A stretch of 64,000 nucleotides of DNA, taken from contig JBOGNO010000004.1 in assembly GCA_050747245.1 (NCBI GenBank), positions 207,909 through 271,908 on the forward strand. The letters are read 5' to 3'. The notes beneath the pieces were generated by a model. That model was not told the origin of the DNA. It made no database searches and saw nothing but the letters and a program-made list of their open reading frames with translations. The stretch comes from JBOGNO01 sp050747245 (GTDB taxonomy: Bacteria; Acidobacteriota; Terriglobia; Acidiferrales; UBA7541). A program made the translations under genes and the position numbers. Shown here in pieces: positions 52,462-61,530 of this stretch. How positions within the stretch are numbered: the first letter of the stretch is position 1; every line of letters begins with the position of its first letter.

Positions 52462-53262
52462 CTATAACGCAGCCAAGGGCTGATGTAAACGCTCGGGGCG
52501 CTCCCAAGCCCTCATCTGGGCAACAAGACCGATTCCGAGCCCCGGAGTCCTCAGCCCCTCTCTGGACGGGGATAACGCAGATTCACTGGTCTGCTCCGAA
52601 CGGTGCCGCAGCTCCCAAATCGCCACGACGAGGCCGAGACATTCATGAAAAAATATTTTGATTCCCTGCCGCGTCTCCCACCAGGCATCCGCGTTGAAAT
52701 CGGAATCCTTGGCGGCGATGACGCGCAGGTCGGTTCCCGGCGGCAATACCCTCTCGCAGATATACCGCGCGCGTCGGGTATGGAAGTTGGAGGTGACCAG
52801 CAGAACTTTCCGCCAATTATTCTTACTGAGCAGGTCGCCGAGACCGCTGCACTCCTCTAGCGTGTCATTGGCGCGATGCGAGAAAACCACAATCGTCCCT
52901 TGCGGAACGCCGAGCTGCTCGAGGTCTCTTTCTTCGAGCTCCGCTATGCCTGCGTACGGCCGCAGCTGTCTTCCGCTCGCCACCACTCGCGGCGCCCAGC
53001 CTGCGTGATACAGCTCTGCGGCTCGCGCCGCACGTTCGCCCGCGAAATTGTCATCCCCCAGCATCACAATCACATCCGCGTGCTCCGGCGCGTCTTCCAC
53101 TATCCAAAAATTCCCGGCAGCGCGCATCAGGGGATGCCGCGCCAGGTAAACGACCCCGACGAACAAAACAAATCCGAGCAGAAAGATCAGCCGCGAAACG
53201 ATGCCGCCGCGCTGGCTTCTGCGCAAACTGCCGTTCGCATCTCGCGCGAATCCGATTTTCAT
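52462..53262 (-). CDS. YdcF-family (DUF218) membrane protein
   Basis: 266 residues. One N-terminal helix (LIFLLGFVLFVGVVYLA) then the DUF218 domain: DVIVMLGDDNFAGERAARAAELYHAG, RANDTLEECSGLGDLL and VTSNFHTRRARYICE. Such proteins act in envelope polysaccharide pathways (ElyC, SanA) or bind nucleotides. Its ATG overlaps the galT stop (ATGA). The C-terminal 40 residues after the domain are low-complexity. Confidence 0.88.
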   Translation of the reverse strand: MKIGFARDANGSLRRSQRGGIVSRLIFLLGFVLFVGVVYLARHPLMRAAGNFWIVEDAPEHADVIVMLGDDNFAGERAARAAELYHAGWAPRVVASGRQLRPYAGIAELEERDLEQLGVPQGTIVVFSHRANDTLEECSGLGDLLSKNNWRKVLLVTSNFHTRRARYICERVLPPGTDLRVIAAKDSDFNADAWWETRQGIKIFFHECLGLVVAIWELRHRSEQTSESALSPSREGLRTPGLGIGLVAQMRAWERPERLHQPLAAL

Positions 53263-54239
53263 CTTTCAGGATCCGATTGCCGGAGCATTTCGGCCGCCTT
53301 TTCCGGTAGCAGCCCATTGATGTACACCTCTTTGAGGCTGTAGGACTTGGCGCGCGCCGGCAAGATCGGCATCACTTCGATGTGCCAGTGGTAATCGTCC
53401 GCCAGAGTCTTCCAGTATTCCCCGAGCGAGGATTTCCCCTGCAGAGTATTGGGCGCCGTGTGTACCACCAGGTGGTAATTCCCGCTGAGTTTTAACAACC
53501 GCCGCAGAGTCCTGCCCAGCAGCGCTGCAAGGTGGCGCCGATTCGAGCCCGGCAGCGGTGATTCAAAGCGATGGTTGTGCCGGCGCGAAACAATCCAAGT
53601 TTCGAACGGCACACGCGAAGCATACGGACAAAATGCAATGTAATCCCCCTGCGTATCCACGACGCGCTTCTTCTGTTTTTCTTCCTGCCGAATGATGTCA
53701 CAAAAAACGCAGCGCTCTTTTTCCCGGTGCCATTCTTTTGCGGCGCGCAGTTCATACAAACATCGCCGCGGCACAAAAGTCGTGGCCGTCAACTGCGAAT
53801 GGGGATGCGACCATTCCTGTCCTGCGTGCGGCCCTGCGTTCTTGAACACGGTCACATATTTGAAGCGACGGTCGCCCTTGAGATCTGAAATCCGCTGTCC
53901 GTATGCTTCCAGCACTCGCAGAATTTCGTCGTTTCCCAGGTGTGAGAATACGGCATCGTGCTGCGGCGTCTCGACAATGATTTCGTGCGCACCCACTAGG
54001 TTCATACGGTCGTACATTCCCTCGGCCGATCTGCCTGTCTCGCCCTCAATGCGGTAGAGCGGATGAAAGTGCGGAAAGACCCGCACCTGCCACGGTCCTG
54101 CGCTCGGCAGGGCCAGGAGAGTCCGAGTTTCCCCTTCATTTCCCGGACAGAGCGGGCACGCTTCCGGTTTTTCTCCTTCGGTTTCTGGCGCACCTACTAC
54201 CACCCAGCTGCGCGTGATGGGATCTTTGCGGAGTTCCAT
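53259..54239 (-). CDS. galT: Galactose-1-phosphate uridylyltransferase
   Basis: 326 residues, HIT-superfamily. Active-site His in EWSHPHSQLTA (His-Pro-His), a CPLCPG Cys knuckle near residue 33 and a second at RCVFCD, and WHIEVMP near the end supply zinc and substrate ligands. It swaps UMP between UDP-glucose and galactose-1-phosphate in the Leloir pathway. It starts the operon galT-ydcF-type-bactofilin-methyltransferase. No other Leloir gene is nearby, so a broader role in nucleotide-sugar supply for envelope glycans is possible. Confidence 0.92.
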   Translation of the reverse strand: MELRKDPITRSWVVVGAPETEGEKPEACPLCPGNEGETRTLLALPSAGPWQVRVFPHFHPLYRIEGETGRSAEGMYDRMNLVGAHEIIVETPQHDAVFSHLGNDEILRVLEAYGQRISDLKGDRRFKYVTVFKNAGPHAGQEWSHPHSQLTATTFVPRRCLYELRAAKEWHREKERCVFCDIIRQEEKQKKRVVDTQGDYIAFCPYASRVPFETWIVSRRHNHRFESPLPGSNRRHLAALLGRTLRRLLKLSGNYHLVVHTAPNTLQGKSSLGEYWKTLADDYHWHIEVMPILPARAKSYSLKEVYINGLLPEKAAEMLRQSDPER

Positions 54240-54366
54240 GATGGAGACTTATTCTTGCTCCTTGAAAGTTTCCTGGATGAAGTTGTCTTTATATGCTAGC
54301 GAAGGCGGCAGGGCAAGGAGTCCCGTAATGGAAGGTTCTTTCTCAAGCAACGAGTTGTGCGGCCTT

Positions 54367-54822
54367 TCAGCGAGTGAAATGCGACGGCGTGGGACCAACT
54401 TCGAGGCGATGGCGATCCCAGATGGCCCCCTCGCGGCTGTACTGCGCCATCTCGAAATCCTGCGTCAGCTCCAGGCAATCCGTCGGGCAGGCATCCTCGC
54501 AAAGTCCGCAAAACATGCACCGCGAAGTGTCATACGTGAAATTCGTCAGCACCTTTCGCCGTGTCGCCTCGTCCCGCTGCCAGCCCACCACGATCAGGTT
54601 TTCCGGACACGCCAGCGCGCAAAGATTGCATGCGATACACAGCGATTCGCCCGTTTCGGGATTGATATTCAGCCGCGGCGCTCCCCGGTACCTCTCGGCC
54701 ACCATCGGCCTCTCAAGCGGATACTGTTCGGTGTAGATGTATTTTGGGGACTGATAACGAAATGTAAGCATCATTCCCTTGATCAGGTCCCAGAGAAAAA
54801 TACGTTTCAAAAGTTCCTTCAT
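54367..54822 (-). CDS. nuoI: NADH-quinone oxidoreductase subunit I (two 4Fe-4S clusters)
   Basis: 151 residues. Two classical ferredoxin motifs, CIACNLCALACP and CMFCGLCEDACP, in the NuoI context (RGAPRLNINPETG before, ALACPENLIVV after). It carries clusters N6a and N6b between the hydrogen-transferring subunits of complex I. The other nuo genes are not beside it. It follows the HEAT-repeat gene by 33 bases. Confidence 0.92.
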   Translation of the reverse strand: MKELLKRIFLWDLIKGMMLTFRYQSPKYIYTEQYPLERPMVAERYRGAPRLNINPETGESLCIACNLCALACPENLIVVGWQRDEATRRKVLTNFTYDTSRCMFCGLCEDACPTDCLELTQDFEMAQYSREGAIWDRHRLEVGPTPSHFTR

Positions 54823-54855
54823 CGCAATCCAGTTTGACCGTAGAGCCCTTCGAAG

Positions 54856-55743
54856 TCAAGCCGCGGGCTTCCCGATTGTCGCGCTCAATCGGATGATGGA
54901 AGCAGCTGCCATCAGCCGCACCGGCTCTTTATCGTCCATGAGCAGCGGTGCCAGCTTCGCAATCATTTCGCGACGCTCACAATTTCCAAGGGCGCGTGCC
55001 GCCGCAGCTCGTACCACCCAGCTCTTGTCCGTCAGGGCTTCTGCAAGCTGCTCCTCAGTCGCGGGGTTGCGGTCGCTCGAGAGAATCTGGGCGACGATTA
55101 CGCGGGCGGGCGACGAATTGTCCTTTGAGAGCGCCTCAGCGACGGTAATCCCCATCGCGAAGGGTCCCAAAAAGGCTCCTGCTCCCTGATTGATGCCGAT
55201 CATGGCCAGGGCTTTCGGGTCGTGCAGCTTTTTCCTCGCATCGGCCATTTCACTTCCCACAACTCCCGGGGATACTTTCCTGTCTCCGGCAAGAATTTCG
55301 AAAAAGAGATCCTTCCCGCTCGCATCGCCCATGCTCCAGAGCGCTTTGGCGGCCTCGAAATCAACAGCTGGCGAACGATCGCCGAGCATTTCTCGCAGTC
55401 GAGGTATGGCCTGTCGCGCTTTCATTTCTCCGAGCGCCCTCACAGCCGCGCCACGCAGTGCGGAATCCTTATTATCGAGGCTGAACTCCACCAGTTCGAT
55501 CGCCCGATCATTTGGTCCCATCGTCGCCAGCGCGGAAAGCGCGTCGGTGCGCTCGGAAGCCTTGTGCGAATGGGCTGCGGTGGTCAAGAGTTGCCACGCC
55601 GTGGTCACTGGATCTTCTTTTTGCTCCGCGGCTTTATCTAGGGGTTTGGCGCGAGCGGCAGCTGGTCTCTTTGTTTGCTGTGCACCCAAAATCGCAACCA
55701 GTGCGCACAGAAGGGATGCCGCTCGCCAATGGCTGGGAATCAT
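54856..55743 (-). CDS. Exported HEAT-repeat protein
   Basis: 295 residues with a signal peptide (AASLLCALVAILGAQQ) and repeated HEAT units (SALRGAAVRALGEMKARQAIPRLREML, SWVVRAAAARALGNCERREMIAKLAPLL). Mature protein expected in the periplasm as a scaffold. Precedes nuoI on the same strand. No function can be assigned. Confidence 0.85.
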   Translation of the reverse strand: MIPSHWRAASLLCALVAILGAQQTKRPAAARAKPLDKAAEQKEDPVTTAWQLLTTAAHSHKASERTDALSALATMGPNDRAIELVEFSLDNKDSALRGAAVRALGEMKARQAIPRLREMLGDRSPAVDFEAAKALWSMGDASGKDLFFEILAGDRKVSPGVVGSEMADARKKLHDPKALAMIGINQGAGAFLGPFAMGITVAEALSKDNSSPARVIVAQILSSDRNPATEEQLAEALTDKSWVVRAAAARALGNCERREMIAKLAPLLMDDKEPVRLMAAASIIRLSATIGKPAA

Positions 55744-55898
55744 GAAATCCTCCGGAACGGCTCAAGAGAGCTTAGAACTGCGCGACGCTTACGAGCAAGC
55801 GAATTGAAAATCTCTCCGGCAGCCATAATCCATCTCCCAATTTCGCGCAGACCCACGCGCACTAGGCTAAAAACTTAGCGCCATGTTATTCTGGCCCG

Positions 55899-56360
55899 AT
55901 GTCTGTTGAATTGAGCCGCGATTCCGAGTTCATGTCGGTCGCGCTCGCAGAGGCTCGTTCCGCCGCGCTCGCCGGAGAGGTGCCAGTCGGCACCGTGGCC
56001 GTGTTCGAGGGTCGAATTATCGCGCGCGCCGGAAACCGCACGCTTGCCGACGGCGATCCAACGGCGCATGCTGAGATGGCCACCCTTCGCGCCGCAGCTC
56101 GCGAACTTCGCAACCACCGCTTGCCCGGCGTCACTCTGTACGTCACGTTGGAACCCTGCGCGATGTGCGCCGGAGCCATGATCCACGCTCGCATCGCGCG
56201 ACTGGTCTATGCCGCCGACGATCCCAAAGCTGGCGCCGTGCGCACATTCTTCGGCGTACTCGAACATCCTGCGCTGAACCATCGCGTCGAAGTTACATCC
56301 GGAGTTATGGCCGAAGACTCCGCAGTTCTTCTGCAATCCTTTTTCGCCGCTCGTCGTTGA
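55899..56360 (+). CDS. tadA: tRNA adenosine(34) deaminase
   Basis: 153 residues. The zinc site is HAEMATLRAA (His, and the catalytic Glu) with PCAMCAGAM (two Cys). Fold and length fit TadA, which deaminates A34 of tRNA-Arg(ACG) to inosine so that CGU, CGC and CGA can be read. That tRNA is encoded at 47496-47572. A tRNA-Ser gene follows 77 bp downstream. Confidence 0.95.
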   Translation: MSVELSRDSEFMSVALAEARSAALAGEVPVGTVAVFEGRIIARAGNRTLADGDPTAHAEMATLRAAARELRNHRLPGVTLYVTLEPCAMCAGAMIHARIARLVYAADDPKAGAVRTFFGVLEHPALNHRVEVTSGVMAEDSAVLLQSFFAARR

Positions 56361-56394
56361 TTTGCAGCTACCACAATCCCTGGCGGCGCTGCGG

Positions 56395-56423
56395 TTGGCG
56401 GAAACGAGCGCCTCTGCTACCCT
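56395..56423 (+). promoter_or_regulatory. Possible promoter of tRNA-Ser
   Basis: TTGGCG at 56395-56400, 17-bp spacer, TACCCT at 56418-56423; the tRNA starts 15 bases further. The -10 is weak. Confidence 0.4.
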
Positions 56424-56437
56424 TTTCTTGCCGCCGC

Positions 56438-56527
<90 letters not shown>

Positions 56528-56810
56528 TCCAGTCTGCCAAATTGATTTTCCCGGCGAAACGAACGCAAGAATGTGCATATTCTCACTGGATTCCGCACCC
56601 CATCGCTAGGAAGAGCGGCAGTTTTGGACACTTTCGATTGTCGATATGTTCGCTAGAGAAGGTTCAGCGGTCGAGCTGTGGCCAGCGTTAACGGCGTGGA
56701 TGAAGTGAGGGGCTAAATCAAGTTCGTGTCGCGTGCAAAGCAGGGAGAATACTTTTCTGAGACAACTTGCCAAAGTTCAGAGATCAGATTTCCAAACTGG
56801 AATCTTGATC

Positions 56811-57596
56811 TCATCGTCTCTCTGTGATTCGCAAAACAATCACAGTCACGTTGTCTTCTCCCCCGCGCTGTTTCGCCTGTTCAACTAACCGGTCAGCAGC
56901 ATCCTGCGGGCGTGGTGAATTAAGAACGGTGCTGGCGATCGCCGGATCTGGAACCATACGAGTCAGCCCATCGGTGCACAGCAGCAAAACGTCTTCGGAG
57001 ATCAGCATGAATTCATTGGCATCCACTTCAACTTGCTCCCGAGTCCCCAAGGCGCGGAGGAGCACACTCTGCAAAATGCTGGAATCGGCCTGCTCCGGCG
57101 TTAGAGTCCCCGTGCGCACTTGCTCGGCAACCAGCGAGTGATCCGTGGTGAGGTGTTCCAAGGCGCCCGAACGAAACAAATAGGCACGGCTATCCCCCAC
57201 GTGCACCAAGCTGAGCCGCGAACCTTCGATCCAAGCGGCTAGCACAGTGGATCCCATCCCGCGCAGGTCAGGATTACTTACGGCGAAATCGAAAATCCTG
57301 CGGTTGGCAAGATGCACAGCGCTGACGAGGCGGTTCGATCTTTCGGAGAGGTTGGGGCGAAATTCCGCGAAGAAGCTAGTCGAAGCGTTGCTCGACGCCT
57401 CCAAGCAATGCGCGGAGATGGTCTCGACGGTCATGGCACTGGCCAGTTCGCCGTGAGTTTCGCCTCCCATGCCGTCGGACACGACAAACAGGTTGAGTTC
57501 CGGCACCAAGCAGTAGCTGTCTTCGTTGTTGGCGCGCACGAGCCCAACATCGGTGTTCGATCCAACTTCAATGTGGAGCGATCCGTTATCGCTCAT
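56811..57596 (-). CDS. PP2C-type Ser/Thr protein phosphatase
   Basis: 261 residues with the metal-binding motifs of bacterial PP2C/Stp: GLVRANNEDS, VVSDGMGGETHGE, GDSRAYL, LLLCTDGLT and GGEDNVTVIV. It removes phosphate from Ser/Thr of targets of Hanks-type kinases, such as the kinase-PD40 protein at 992-3673. Cytoplasmic, no membrane anchor. It lies 143 bp after the TonB receptor gene on the same strand. Confidence 0.94.
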   Translation of the reverse strand: MSDNGSLHIEVGSNTDVGLVRANNEDSYCLVPELNLFVVSDGMGGETHGELASAMTVETISAHCLEASSNASTSFFAEFRPNLSERSNRLVSAVHLANRRIFDFAVSNPDLRGMGSTVLAAWIEGSRLSLVHVGDSRAYLFRSGALEHLTTDHSLVAEQVRTGTLTPEQADSSILQSVLLRALGTREQVEVDANEFMLISEDVLLLCTDGLTRMVPDPAIASTVLNSPRPQDAADRLVEQAKQRGGEDNVTVIVLRITERR

Positions 57597-57739
57597 CGCA
57601 ATTGGATTACCTGGACTTCTAAGGTGCTCTCGAATCGGTCCGGCGGCTGGGATCTACTCTTGAAACATCTCCCTTTGCTATTGCTCCCAAACATTCTTGT
57701 CGCTGCTACCCGGCTGGAGTCCGTGCAAATTGCCGGGAG

Positions 57740-60700
57740 CTAGAAAGAAAACTTGAGCGCGAGCTGAACCTCCCGCGGAGGCCGCGCCTGCAAGATCTGA
57801 CCAAAAAATGGGTCGAAAGCTGTAAGCAATGAACCTTGAAATCCAGGGCAGTTTCCAAATGGATTGCAGTTTACTAGCTCTCCGGCTTGGCTGTAAGGCT
57901 GCCGGAAATTCGCTCTGTTAAACAGATTGAAAAATTCTACTCGGAACTCCAGATTCTTGCGCTCGCTCCCAAGGTGAGTATTCTTCAACACCGAAAAGTC
58001 GAAATTCACCAGTCCCGGGCCACTAAAGGTGTTACGGCCCAAGTTGCCCGGCAGGAAGCTGCCTGAGTTGGGGTCGAATTTCACCGCGAGCGTGGTGCTG
58101 CAATTCCCGGGCGGAGGCCCGCCAAAACACGGGAAATTACCGCCATCGATCGCTGCATTTGGATTGGCGTTGTTGATGACGGGCGTTCCGATGAGGTTGG
58201 GCCGAAGGGGAGTCCCGAAGAAGTTTTCAAATACCGTGAATGGCTGGCCCGATTGCAGTGTCGTGATTCCCGCCAACTCCCAACCGGAGCCAATTCCCGG
58301 GGCCCACTTGGGCACATCATAGATGTAGTTAATGACAAACCGACTGCGAACATCGAAGTCGGAGAGGCCCCGCTCCCCGGGCAGATTGCTCGAATCCTGC
58401 GGCAGGTTCAGCCGAGTTGTGATGATGGGAAAACCCGGCTGCAGGCTCAGTGCAGGACTTATGCTGTTAAGTCCACCAATCTCCTGCGGTTTGATTCCAC
58501 GCAAATTTGACTGGAAATCGGCGAGGGCCGGCTGTATCAGAAACACCGGGGGCTGAAGAGTTGAAGCGTCGTCGATCGATTTTGACCATTGGTAGAACGC
58601 CTGCAATTGCATGCGGTGAAAACTCCGCGTTTCAAACCGCAGTTGCAGTGAGTGATAGCGCGAATTGGCGGTTGTTTCCTGGTTCAAAATGGAGGGGAAC
58701 AGGAACGACGGATCCGTCTGCGGGTTTGTGATCGTGGGGATGCACACCGAACCGTCGAAAGTTGACTGGGCTTTCAGCACTTGATTGCAAGGGCTAACAT
58801 CACGCAATGTAGGCAGCTTGTGGCCCACCGAACCGACATACGCAATCTCGAACACGGCCTTGTTTCCTAACTGCCGTTCGATTCCCAAGTTGAACTGCTG
58901 CACGTAAGGTGTGCGAGTGTTCGGGTCACGCGCCGTGATGGAGTACGGCAACCGAAACCAGCCGTTGGATGTGAAGAATCCAGGTGCCCCGAATTGAAAC
59001 GTGGGGTTCGTGGAGTCCAGCGTAAAAAGCCCGAAAAGAGATTGATCCTGCATCACGAAGGGCGGATTAGTCAGCATATCGACGGAAGGCTCAAGGGGCT
59101 GCTGGTCGAAGAAAATCGCATAGCCGCCGCGCACGACAGTCTGGCCGTTCTTCCAGGGATCCCAGGCAAAGCCAAAGCGCGGCCCCCAGCCGTTGTAGTC
59201 GGTATTGAAGCCCGCGCGAGGAGCCGGGCTGGGAGCTGTGCCTAGGACGTTGCCAAAGGGATCGAGGATTGCGGTCGAATTTGCGCGCATGAGTCCGCCC
59301 TGTCCTCCTCGGAGGCCCGGATAGAAGTTGACCAGGCGATCGCGCCGTTCCACAGGTGCTGTGTTCACTTCATATCGGAGCCCATAATTCACCGTGAAGC
59401 CTTGCCACGGGCGCCACTGGTCTTGCACATACGCAGCATAAGATTGGGTAGAGAAGGAGCGGTCAAATCCACCACCGAATTCGGGACTCACACGGGCGAT
59501 CGAAGCTATGTCCGGTGCCCCAGTCGCAGCTACAAATGCGCCGGAGGAAAAGCCGATGAACCCGCGCCCCAGAGCGTCATTGGTCGTATTCAGGCGGATG
59601 TGACGAAATTCGCCGCCAAACTTCCACGTATGCCGCCCGCGAACCAGGTTAAGGCCGTCTGCCAAGGACCAAACATTGTCGGCCCGGTTGCTCGGTGTTC
59701 CGAAACTAGATCCTAGCGTGCTGAAAAGACTGCCGGCACCTAGGAATCCTGAGCCGATGGTAATTGTAGGCAAGCCTCGGTTTGTGAAATCTAAGTTCTG
59801 GAAGCCCAGCGATGCTGGATTGATGCTGGCGTCCAGGGGCATGGTGGTGAGCCGAAAACGATTCCAGCCAAATCGCAATTCATTCGTTTTGTGCGACGTG
59901 AAACGCTGTACGTAGTTGTAGCTGAAGTTCTGATTGCGCCCGTTGACATTTGTGCCGCTTCCGGGATACGCGGAACTCCCCGGGACTGCGCCTCCCTGAA
60001 CCTCATTGATCCTCTGAATGTTATGCTTGAAGCTCATGCTGGAATTTGAGCTCGTAATCCAATCAATTCGTCCGAGGAAGTTGTCGCTCGAGGTGCTATT
60101 CACGGATTGGCCCACGTTAAACGCAGAAAAATTTGGGTCGGTAAAGGCCGTTCTAGGTACGTTGGGAGCGGGATAAAGGTTGTAGAGCGCAAGAGCCGCC
60201 GGGTCGCAGGCACTTTCAAAGAAAGACGAACAAGTTGATTGAGAGCGAATGAAATTGCCGGGCACCTGCTCGAATACGGGCAGCGGATCCGCCACGCGAA
60301 AGCTCTCCCAGTTGAAGAAGCCAAACAATTTGTCCTTCTCCAAGGGCCCGCCGACATTCCCGCCGAACTGATTCTGCACGAGGTGGGGGTTGTGGACGTT
60401 GTAAAGTGCCGCCAGGGTTGGATCACTCAGTGGGTTTCTTTGAAAAAAGCGAGCATCGGCAAGAGCAAGAGTGTCAAATGAGCCGCCATTGAAAGCGGAG
60501 AAGAAATTATTGGCACTCAAGGCGTTGACACGGTTGAATTCGAAAAGCGACCCATGAATACTGTCGGTTCCTCTGCGACTAATGGTGTTGATTTGCGCGC
60601 CGCCATTTCGGCCATATTCCGCGGGCGACGTGGAAGCCTGCACACGGAATTCCTGCATTGCTTCCACGATCTGAAACGGAAGGGATTGATTGTTTGTGTA

Positions 60701-61432
60701 GTCGTTGTTGTCGGTACCGTCGAGCAGGTAATTATTCATATTCGCGCGGGTGCCATTCACCACCAACGAGGCTCCTTGCAAAGCCGCGCCCTGTTGAATC
60801 GGAGATGTGCCCGGAACAAGCAGAGCCAAGTCAATGAAGTCGCGGTTCAACAAGGGCAGAGTGTGAACAGTTCTGCTGTCGACGACGCCACCAACTGTCG
60901 TGCTGACGAGGTCCAGTGAGACCGATGGTGAGCTTGCCGCTCGCTTAGCGCCTGGCCGGGAGACTTCGGCGGGAGCTAGCGCGGGAGCTTGCGTAGGTGG
61001 TTGCGAGGGAGCTTGCGCAGGAGCCTGCGTGGGAGCTCGCGACGGAGCTGGTTGAGCGGCGGGGGGTTGCGCCTCGACCGCCAATTCGAGACGAATCGGT
61101 GGACGCACGAGCCGCGTCTCGGATACATGAACGCTGAAGGGTTCAGGGCTGATATAAGTTTTGAAACCTACCTTCTCGATCGTAAAACGGTAGTCATCTG
61201 CCGGAGGGACGTCCTCGAACGTGTAAGCCCCGTCAGCGTCCGTCGTTTGGCTCAAAGAGAAACCAATCTCGGAGTTAACCAAACGCACCGTGGCTCCAGC
61301 AACAGGCGCGCCGGACTGATCGAAAATCTCGCCGGTCACAAGTGCATTTTGCGATCCTGCCCAGCTCAACACACTAGACAGTGCAATGAGTAAAAAGAGC
61401 ACGAGGATTGCGGTCCGAGTTATCCCTTGCAT
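57740..61432 (-). CDS. TonB-dependent receptor with N-terminal carboxypeptidase-regulatory-like domain
   Basis: 1,230 residues. A signal peptide (TAILVLFLLIALSSVLSWA) is followed by a CarboxypepD_reg domain (about 30-125, VTGEIFDQSGAPVAGATVRLV), a repetitive Ala/Pro/Gln linker (about 125-155), a plug with VNGTRANMNNYLLDGTDNND and INTISRRGTDSIHGSLFEFNR, then a large barrel ending in F (VQLALKFSF). This is the expanded acidobacterial receptor type. No SusD partner is nearby, so substrate is unknown. A promoter (61481-61508) and GGGGAGACC precede the ATG. Confidence 0.93.
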   Translation of the reverse strand: MQGITRTAILVLFLLIALSSVLSWAGSQNALVTGEIFDQSGAPVAGATVRLVNSEIGFSLSQTTDADGAYTFEDVPPADDYRFTIEKVGFKTYISPEPFSVHVSETRLVRPPIRLELAVEAQPPAAQPAPSRAPTQAPAQAPSQPPTQAPALAPAEVSRPGAKRAASSPSVSLDLVSTTVGGVVDSRTVHTLPLLNRDFIDLALLVPGTSPIQQGAALQGASLVVNGTRANMNNYLLDGTDNNDYTNNQSLPFQIVEAMQEFRVQASTSPAEYGRNGGAQINTISRRGTDSIHGSLFEFNRVNALSANNFFSAFNGGSFDTLALADARFFQRNPLSDPTLAALYNVHNPHLVQNQFGGNVGGPLEKDKLFGFFNWESFRVADPLPVFEQVPGNFIRSQSTCSSFFESACDPAALALYNLYPAPNVPRTAFTDPNFSAFNVGQSVNSTSSDNFLGRIDWITSSNSSMSFKHNIQRINEVQGGAVPGSSAYPGSGTNVNGRNQNFSYNYVQRFTSHKTNELRFGWNRFRLTTMPLDASINPASLGFQNLDFTNRGLPTITIGSGFLGAGSLFSTLGSSFGTPSNRADNVWSLADGLNLVRGRHTWKFGGEFRHIRLNTTNDALGRGFIGFSSGAFVAATGAPDIASIARVSPEFGGGFDRSFSTQSYAAYVQDQWRPWQGFTVNYGLRYEVNTAPVERRDRLVNFYPGLRGGQGGLMRANSTAILDPFGNVLGTAPSPAPRAGFNTDYNGWGPRFGFAWDPWKNGQTVVRGGYAIFFDQQPLEPSVDMLTNPPFVMQDQSLFGLFTLDSTNPTFQFGAPGFFTSNGWFRLPYSITARDPNTRTPYVQQFNLGIERQLGNKAVFEIAYVGSVGHKLPTLRDVSPCNQVLKAQSTFDGSVCIPTITNPQTDPSFLFPSILNQETTANSRYHSLQLRFETRSFHRMQLQAFYQWSKSIDDASTLQPPVFLIQPALADFQSNLRGIKPQEIGGLNSISPALSLQPGFPIITTRLNLPQDSSNLPGERGLSDFDVRSRFVINYIYDVPKWAPGIGSGWELAGITTLQSGQPFTVFENFFGTPLRPNLIGTPVINNANPNAAIDGGNFPCFGGPPPGNCSTTLAVKFDPNSGSFLPGNLGRNTFSGPGLVNFDFSVLKNTHLGSERKNLEFRVEFFNLFNRANFRQPYSQAGELVNCNPFGNCPGFQGSLLTAFDPFFGQILQARPPREVQLALKFSF
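60978..61050 (-). repeat. 12-bp-period tandem repeat coding the receptor linker
   Basis: Units of 12 bp, for example GGAGCTTGCGCA, GGAGCCTGCGTG and GGAGCTCGCGAC on the plus strand, encode an Ala-Pro-x-Gln repeat in the receptor. Copy number slippage could change linker length. Confidence 0.7.
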
Positions 61433-61480
61433 GGTCTCCCCCTTCCAAAATGTGTCGAAGGTAGTCTTAGTTCGGCGTCA

Positions 61481-61508
61481 ATTATCGTAGATTAGCGGAG
61501 GCTGTCAA
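61481..61508 (-). promoter_or_regulatory. Promoter of the TonB receptor gene
   Basis: On the minus strand, TTGACA (61508-61503), 16-bp spacer, GATAAT (61486-61481), about 50 bases before the ATG. Confidence 0.65.
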
Positions 61509-61530
61509 CATTTTCTCTGTATTGCTATGG

